Below, in pieces: positions 58,601-64,000 of a stretch of 64,000 nucleotides of DNA. The stretch is from Pyrrhosoma nymphula. Taxonomy: Eukaryota > Arthropoda > Insecta > Odonata > Coenagrionidae. Under the pieces are notes generated by a model that was given only the letters and a program-made list of their open reading frames with translations, did not search any database and was not told where the DNA came from. The translations under genes were made by a program, and so were the position numbers. Position 1 is the stretch's first letter. Every line of letters begins with the position of its first letter. The stretch is from the NCBI GenBank assembly GCA_963573305.1, contig OY754332.1:46041559-46105558 (forward strand), written 5' to 3'.

Positions 58601-60211
58601 TTTTTTGTCGAGCCAAAATTTATACAATCCTTTGCAGGCTTCTCAGAATTGGAGCTGAAGGTAACTTTCTTTTGAGGCTAGGTCAGCTTTGGAACAGCAC
58701 ACTCGGAAGTCAAGTGTGTCGGAAATTTTTATGCTGTTATTGCATGTGTCAGATGAATTCAGATGTTTTGAGGTATCAATCTCAGTAATAAGGCTCATGC
58801 ATTCAACAAGCTAAGCTTGAATATCACAAATTCAAATATGTCTTCTTGCCTATGCTGCATAATAGCGAGAATATCATGTGGTGGTAACGTACACGATTTA
58901 CATTTGAAAAGCAAATTTGTGTGATTACTGACCGAATTTACTATGGGTTATGTAAGGTCTACTCATTTATAGTGAAAACTGAGACTGCAACCAAAATTGC
59001 GCTTAATTTATAACTGATCGGACGCTATTATCTCGGAGCAAACATTACATATCAACTCACCTCTTGCCATTTGTGACATCATCTTTTTTTGAAAAGTTAT
59101 TTCTTTTTAAAAGTATTTTTTCATATATTTTAAAGTATTTCTTGTATATTTTTAGCTACCCGTCAGTTTACGTCCTTCGTAGTGATAGCTATTATGTATA
59201 CATTTACTTCATACTGGTAGCGAAAATGGCATCCTGTTGATTCCATGCAAAAACTTAACCTCCAGGACTATTTTTGCTATTAAGAGAAAGTGTTAATTTA
59301 CGAAGCCACAAAATGTGTAGTAGCACAAACCTATGAGATAAACCTTCACATGAACTGTATGTTTGTAACCTTTATGTCAGATGCTGTTATAACTGCATTG
59401 AAAGGTTACTTAATGAGTGATTTGTGAGATCAATGGTATTGTTATATCTGCTACACATTGAAGATAACATCATAAATTGTCTCCAACCATTCAGTGAAGA
59501 AAAACAAGTGAACATTCAAGTCAACCCTAGAGCTGTGGAGTCTCCATTCTTCATTTGTGTATTTTGCAATGTAGTAATTTCTTTAATGTGCATTTTTTCA
59601 TCTCGTATTGACATTGCAGTATAAACATTTGCATTTTCATGGATATGAATGTGGATTTTTGAACTTTACCTTGGGTTGCTAAGCTTAAGTTGCACATCAG
59701 TGTTTCTCTTGATTACTTTCCTCTAAGGACTTTTTAATAAAATATAGTTTGCTGATGTAATTGAAAAAATACCTGACAAGGGTCTTGTTCAAAGTTTGAG
59801 TGATGATTTGTTTCTTGTGTGGAGATTATCTTATATGATGTTCTTTCATTTGCAGTCTTGCGTATTTCTGAGTGCATTGTTTTGCTGCTGACATTCTTGC
59901 TGTATTTACCATTATGAATACTTGATAGTTGTATACTTTCAGTTTATGTTCAAATCTTAATGAATTAGATATTTTTTCACTGTACCTATATTATGAAGTG
60001 AGAGATTTGTTGTTGATGAAACAGGTGTATCGGTGGGGTGGGGGAATAGGCAGTGACAGGGGAGCAAGTTTGAGGGCTATTGTTTGCATTTCTAGTGTTG
60101 TCATTGGCTGACAATGCCTTCAACTCATGTCACCATCATTTGGGCTCAAACTTAGGACTCAACTGTTGAAATAGCCATTGAGCACAGCTTTTATTTTCTT
60201 GTCACCCACAG
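55666..60211. other. Probable intron of the Rim2-like gene; no exon found
   Basis: I looked on the plus strand for the carrier's first signature (P-x-[DE]-x-[VI]-K-[TS]-R) and saw none. The 158-codon frame at 56239-56715 shows no carrier or other motif. Confidence 0.4.
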
Positions 60212-60402
60212 GCACATAGTGGAGAATGAGGGTCCTCAAGCACTCTTCAAAGGCCTTGGACCCAACATCGTTGGCGTTGCTCCCTCTCGTGCCATATACT
60301 TCTGTGCATATTCTCAAGCCAAATCCTTCTGTAATTCTTCGCATTTGCCTGGCCTTGTCCCTGACACGCCTGCAGTGCATGTTCTGTCTGCTTCCTTTGC
60401 TG
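60212..60402 (+). CDS. Rim2: Internal exon of a mitochondrial pyrimidine-nucleotide carrier (Rim2/SLC25A33-36 type)
   Basis: This 191-base exon encodes 63 whole codons plus split codons at both ends. It holds a stretch of a mitochondrial carrier: NEGPQALFKGLGPNIVGVAP followed by SRAIYFCAYSQAK and ending near SASFAG. The GPNIVGVAPSRAIYF core is characteristic of the SLC25A33/SLC25A36/Rim2 group, inner-membrane carriers that exchange pyrimidine nucleotides. The piece spans the loop after the first carrier signature, the second membrane helix and the start of repeat two. The acceptor is a pyrimidine-rich tract ending in CAG at 60209-60211 and the donor is GTGAGT at 60403-60408. The phases (one base before the first whole codon, one after the last) agree with the family. 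Translation beyond the donor runs to a stop without similarity, supporting the splice call. I could not find neighbouring exons by eye; the gene must have long introns or extend past the window. There is no sign of a retrocopy because the splice sites are intact. Confidence 0.9.
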
Positions 60403-60600
60403 GTGAGTATAAAAGTGTATTCCATCCCTTAAGCTGATAAGAAATCAAATCAGACACTTTTGATATAGAACATACATTAGCTAATTACATATTGAGTTGA
60501 TGCTTGGATGTGATTAGGAGAATGAAATTGACTTCAGTTGTCATCTCTGTTAGTTTTCTGTTGTATATTGTGGTAGAAAAAAATTTCAGCCTGCGTAATT

Positions 60601-60766
60601 GTTCAGTGCACTCATTAGTACACGTCATCCCTTCTCCTGGAGGACTTGATTTTTCTTTCTAGTTGATGACTATTATCATATTTGCCTGGCTGTTATGCAA
60701 AGTGAGCAAGCTCTTTAATGATGAATTACAATAGTTTGTTATTGACTTGAGCGTATTTATGTTTAA
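60601..60766. repeat. Left copy of a ~170-bp direct repeat beside the piggyBac insertion
   Basis: The segment starts TCAGTGCACTCATTAGTACA and ends TATTTATGTTTAA. It is repeated with roughly 90 percent identity at 62901-63068. Both copies end in TTAA, and the transposon sits in the TTAA of this one. Confidence 0.85.
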
Positions 60767-62887
60767 CCTTCCGGCAGGCGTGCATTTTTCAGTCACACGA
60801 GTGGGCGTGTTGTGTACACAGTACACGAAGACGCTTATAAAGAATAAATTAGATTTTTTGTTGTATAGTGGTTAATTTGTTATTGGTTAGCTATATTATT
60901 TATTTATTTACTCAACTGTTCACATTTCACGTGCTTATTTTTTATTATTACATATTTTAATTACTGTATAGCTTGCCGAAGAAACTTGTTCCTCGGCGTC
61001 TTGTATGCACAAAAGGCAAGTGACAAAGACTCATTTAATTTTTTTTTTGTTAGCGTATATACCACATGCAATATCAAAGTAGAAGTGTTATTTACACATA
61101 GTTTACATCTCCCTCTTTTCGCAAAGTTCACGGGAGTAGTTTTTACTTGAGAGTGGAAGTGCTTCAGGTATGCTTCCAATCAGACAGCGGAGTCAAAACC
61201 GTCGATTTTGACACTAAATTTCCCTTATGGAGACCCACGACACGACTGGATCGTTTCTGAATATTCTTCTTCGATGCTGTTCTTTATCATACCATGATTA
61301 TTGAATAGACAAGAGTCTGCATTTATGCCGGCTATATTCAAGAAAACAAAATTTCAGTCAAGTGGTGGGTCACGGGCTATGCACATTTTGCAACTGTGTT
61401 TACTGCACCTTTAGTTTCTTTGTAATGTGCTATAATGTTTGGTCTGTTGGTAGCTGCATTGAAGTCATGCGTTTTAGGCATTCTAATGACTGCTTTGAGT
61501 CTTGGTATGTATAACACGAGGGTCAAGTTTCTTTAGAATCCAAGCAATGAAATATGTACTTATTACCTTCATTCGGCAGAAATTCGTGTGGGGTTTTATT
61601 GCTTGTTTTTCGGCACCTCCCGATCAATGTAATTTTTATCATGAGAAAATATTTAGCCAATTGTACCAATTGTAAGTTGGAAGAGTTCTGTTTTCAGTGT
61701 CTAATGGCTGCACGAGATGTTTGACTATAACTGATGGTGGATTTCATACTTAATATTTTCCATTCATTTTCTGCCAGCTATAGATTTCCTTATTGCCCTA
61801 GTAAAACGATTTTGCGTCACATTGTGCCACACACTCTGGCCATACCTTGCTGGATTGCTGGGAATGTACTGCACAAAGTTACATCAACGTCTCAATGGAT
61901 GCATTATTTCTTTGAACGCAATTTAATCGCTCGTCTTGTAATTTTTCTATGCAGCCTCTCAAAAATCAATCTAAAATCGACCATATTTCCACAAATTTGT
62001 CTATATTTCTTCTAGCCTTCCTGATTGTAGAATCTTCAAAATTTGAGACATTACAACAGGAATCTCCTATACCTCACCCACTCCTATTCTAGGTGCCATG
62101 TAGGTTATGTAGACCTAGGATATTGGTATGATGCGGCTATGTTTGATGCCAACCAGAAATGCACTTAGTCTTCATCTTCAGAGGCTCCTTCTTCCAAATT
62201 GCTGTACATATAATGCTAGTGTACTTCTTCTGCTTCGCAATCAGAACCATCTTTGTCGACGGATTCGTCTTCCTTTTCCTCTTTGTCGGAGTCCAACAGA
62301 AGCCTCGAGTTGATGGGTCCTTGGCTTCAATTTGGAACACTAATCATTTCAAAATTAGTTTCACAAATGTAAATTGTATTGATGCATAACTACATCATTT
62401 TTATGAAATAAAAAGTGACTCATTCTCTGATATAAATGTAAGGAATACAGGTAAATGGACTTACGAAGATATTGATTTCATGATCACAGCAGGTCTCCAC
62501 AACACGCAGTATTTTGCTTCAGGCGAAAATTACTGTCATATGAAAATATGAATAGATAATCAGTAACTTGCAATATTTGTAGCCAACTATTGTTAACAAT
62601 AAAAAAGTCAATATCTTATTGAATAACAAAAAAATATATGAACAGACCTAGATTGTTCATTGATTCAACAGGCCTCGCAGTGCACAACGTATGGACGTCA
62701 CGATGCGTTTTGATTTCTTTTTCCCCAAAAACTGCTTCTAAGAAAATAATTTCTGCACAATACGAAGGCTATTTGTACAAATGAGGAATAGCAAAGGGTC
62801 CCAGGTTGGTCCTATTATGGTAAAATGGATTAAAATGCCGAAAACCGACCGCCGTGTGCTCAGTACACGCACGTGCCCGCCGGAAGG
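60767..62887 (-). mobile_element. Decayed piggyBac-like DNA transposon in a host intron
   Basis: The element is bounded by TTAA at 60763-60766 and 62888-62891. Its ends are inverted: CCTTCCGGCAGGCGTGC on the left, and the reverse complement of the right end starts CCTTCCGGCGGGC. TTAA target duplication plus CC-starting termini are piggyBac hallmarks. Minus-strand translation supports this. Around 61320-61427 pieces read KETKGAVNTV and FLNIAGINA, matching the conserved stretch after the catalytic core of piggyBac transposases (KGxVDxxD ... NA). A cysteine-bearing tail (RGRCKLC) lies near 61090-61130, where piggyBac transposases carry their C-terminal zinc-binding domain. Frameshifts and stops are frequent, so it is dead. 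It lies about 360 bp downstream of the Rim2-like exon. Confidence 0.85.
60961..62340 (-). pseudogene. piggyBac-type transposase remnant
   Basis: This is the broken coding region inside the piggyBac-like element, read on the minus strand. The first open piece (62340-62137) is lysine-rich (TKRKRKTNPSTKM) and of uncertain match. Later pieces carry the KGAVNTV and NIAGINA motifs (61427-61320). The last open piece (61179-60961) holds the C-terminal Cys-rich segment. The catalytic aspartates cannot be located with confidence, and the 61500-62130 stretch has many stops. A functional enzyme of this family is usually about 550-600 residues; here no open segment exceeds about 75 residues. Confidence 0.75.
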
Positions 62888-62891
62888 TTAA

Positions 62892-63068
62892 ATTGTATTT
62901 GGTCAGTGCACTCATTAGTACACGTCATCCCTTCTCCTTGAAGACTTGAGTTTTTTTATTCAAGTTGATGAGTATTGTCATATTTGCTTAGTTGTTGTGC
63001 TAAGTGAGCAAGCTCTTTAATAAAGAATTACAATAGTTTGTTATTGACTTGAGCATATTTATGTTTAA
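62892..63068. repeat. Right copy of the ~170-bp direct repeat
   Basis: This is the partner of 60601-60766. It is followed by TTAAATTGTA, the same string that begins at the transposon's right TTAA. This suggests a pre-existing tandem duplication whose internal junction TTAA was the insertion target. Confidence 0.8.
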
Positions 63069-63764
63069 ATTGTAGAATTTCTGTGTTAAAATATAGGTTC
63101 CCATTGAATTTATTCTTCCCACTATCCAGCTCCATCTATGGCTATTTCTGTGTATTTCTTATATCTTTTTTGCTGCATAATTCATTTAATTGTATTAGAT
63201 AAGCCTGCAGGACTGAGTTTTTTAACTAATTTTAAGGAAATGAGATATTTTAATCAAAAAAGAAAAGGAGTGCGTAGAAACGACGGAAGTGAAACTTCTC
63301 CAGTTTGAGATGTGAACAAATCTCATCTAAATTTACGTCAATTGATTTAGAATTTTTCTCGTAGGATTTTTTTTCCAGAGTTTTGACTAATATGAAGGTT
63401 ATGTTGTAATTTAAACTATCATCTGGATATTGTAGACAATTTTGAAAGAATTTGATAATCAATGCAATGTGTTCGTTCATTGTCCATTCTACCTCACCTT
63501 CTCGTATTGTTATCATTCACATATATCTAATATTCGTCGTAAAGGACTCACCTTAAGAAATTCAGTCACAACACTGTCAATAATCAACGTTGAACGCAAT
63601 AATAAATATACAGGTGTATTAAATACATATGAGATGATTCGTGATAGATGTAATTGGCGTACAGCAACAGTAAACAACTAACACGCCAGCTGAAGCACCC
63701 ACTCTGCACGAAATTTCACATTTACACATGAGGCGGCGCATCAACCGAGGTATCTGAGAGCGCT
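63069..63764. other. No feature recognised; probable intron
   Basis: Minus-strand frame 63516-63250 and plus-strand frame 63442-63681 overlap and match nothing I know. 60403-60600 is ordinary intron sequence after the donor. Confidence 0.35.
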
Positions 63765-63990
63765 TCCCCTCCCAGCGTTTCACTCGTTTCATTCCAATGC
63801 GCGCTCCGACTTACGCTACCACAATATGTGGAGTGGGGCAGCCAATGCTACTCATGCCAGTGCTTCCCCCTCTTCCCATTCCCCTCCCAGCGTTTCATTC
63901 TTTCCGTTTCCTCTGGGGTGCCTAGTAATCGACTTACTCTACCGGGCCTAAAGAAGTTTCACTTCAATAATAGAAGTGATTTTCAGTTTT
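63765..63990. repeat. Tandem repeat, period about 122 bp, running to the window end
   Basis: CCCTCCCAGCGTTTCA occurs at about 63768 and 63890, and GACTTACGCTACC/GACTTACTCTACC at 63810 and 63931. Two diverged units are visible; more may lie outside. Confidence 0.55.
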
Positions 63991-64000
63991 CATTATAATT

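Overview
The window reads as repeat-rich animal nuclear DNA of moderate to low GC, most likely from an arthropod and probably an insect with a large, transposon-laden genome. Three things point that way: the one recognisable host exon resembles the insect form of the mitochondrial pyrimidine-nucleotide carrier (Rim2/SLC25A33-36); a nuclear copy of mitochondrial nad5 reads best with the invertebrate mitochondrial code; and the mobile elements (mariner, piggyBac, hAT, PIF/Harbinger, several LINE clades, tRNA-derived SINEs) form a typical arthropod mix. There are no operons, no bacterial genes and no CRISPR. Almost every long reading frame belongs to a decayed transposable element.

Layout. 1-5 kb: a 47-bp-arm hairpin element, a mariner whose 5' part is replaced by an inverted copy of its own 3' end, and a hAT-type non-autonomous element with a perfect 8-bp target duplication and AATATTGG-rich filling. 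5-15 kb: LINE scraps, a long palindrome carrying a hammerhead-ribozyme-like motif on each strand (10.5 kb), and a probable solo LTR (12 kb). 15.2-17.5 kb: a broken multi-copy protein gene of unnamed type, interrupted by a LINE 3' end. 19-26 kb: a GC-rich hAT-like element, a tandem duplication, a 252-bp near-perfect palindrome set between two (TA)n tracts, and a TTAA-flanked inverted-repeat element. 27.5-30.7 kb: a SINE, an RTE-like LINE relic on the minus strand, then a plus-strand LINE 3' end with another LINE tail nested in it. 32.6-32.8 kb: a foldback element. 34-39.5 kb: two LINEs head to tail on the minus strand, one with endonuclease and reverse transcriptase, the other with ORF1 (zinc knuckle) and an ORF2 whose reverse transcriptase is missing while the frame stays open. 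40.9-42.1 kb: a PIF/Harbinger relic. 43-50 kb: two related TTAA-flanked elements, an internally deleted hAT and a short hAT MITE. 52.7-53.1 kb: the nad5 NUMT. 60.2 kb: the Rim2-like exon with clean splice sites. 60.8-62.9 kb: a decayed piggyBac-like element in the following intron, inserted at the junction of a tandem duplication. The window ends in a short tandem repeat.

The only clear host gene is the carrier, represented by one internal exon. Its flanking exons were not found by eye, so much of the 50-64 kb stretch is probably intron. The most interesting theme is the number of foldback structures, several of which carry hammerhead-like cores of the kind described in Penelope-like retroelements.
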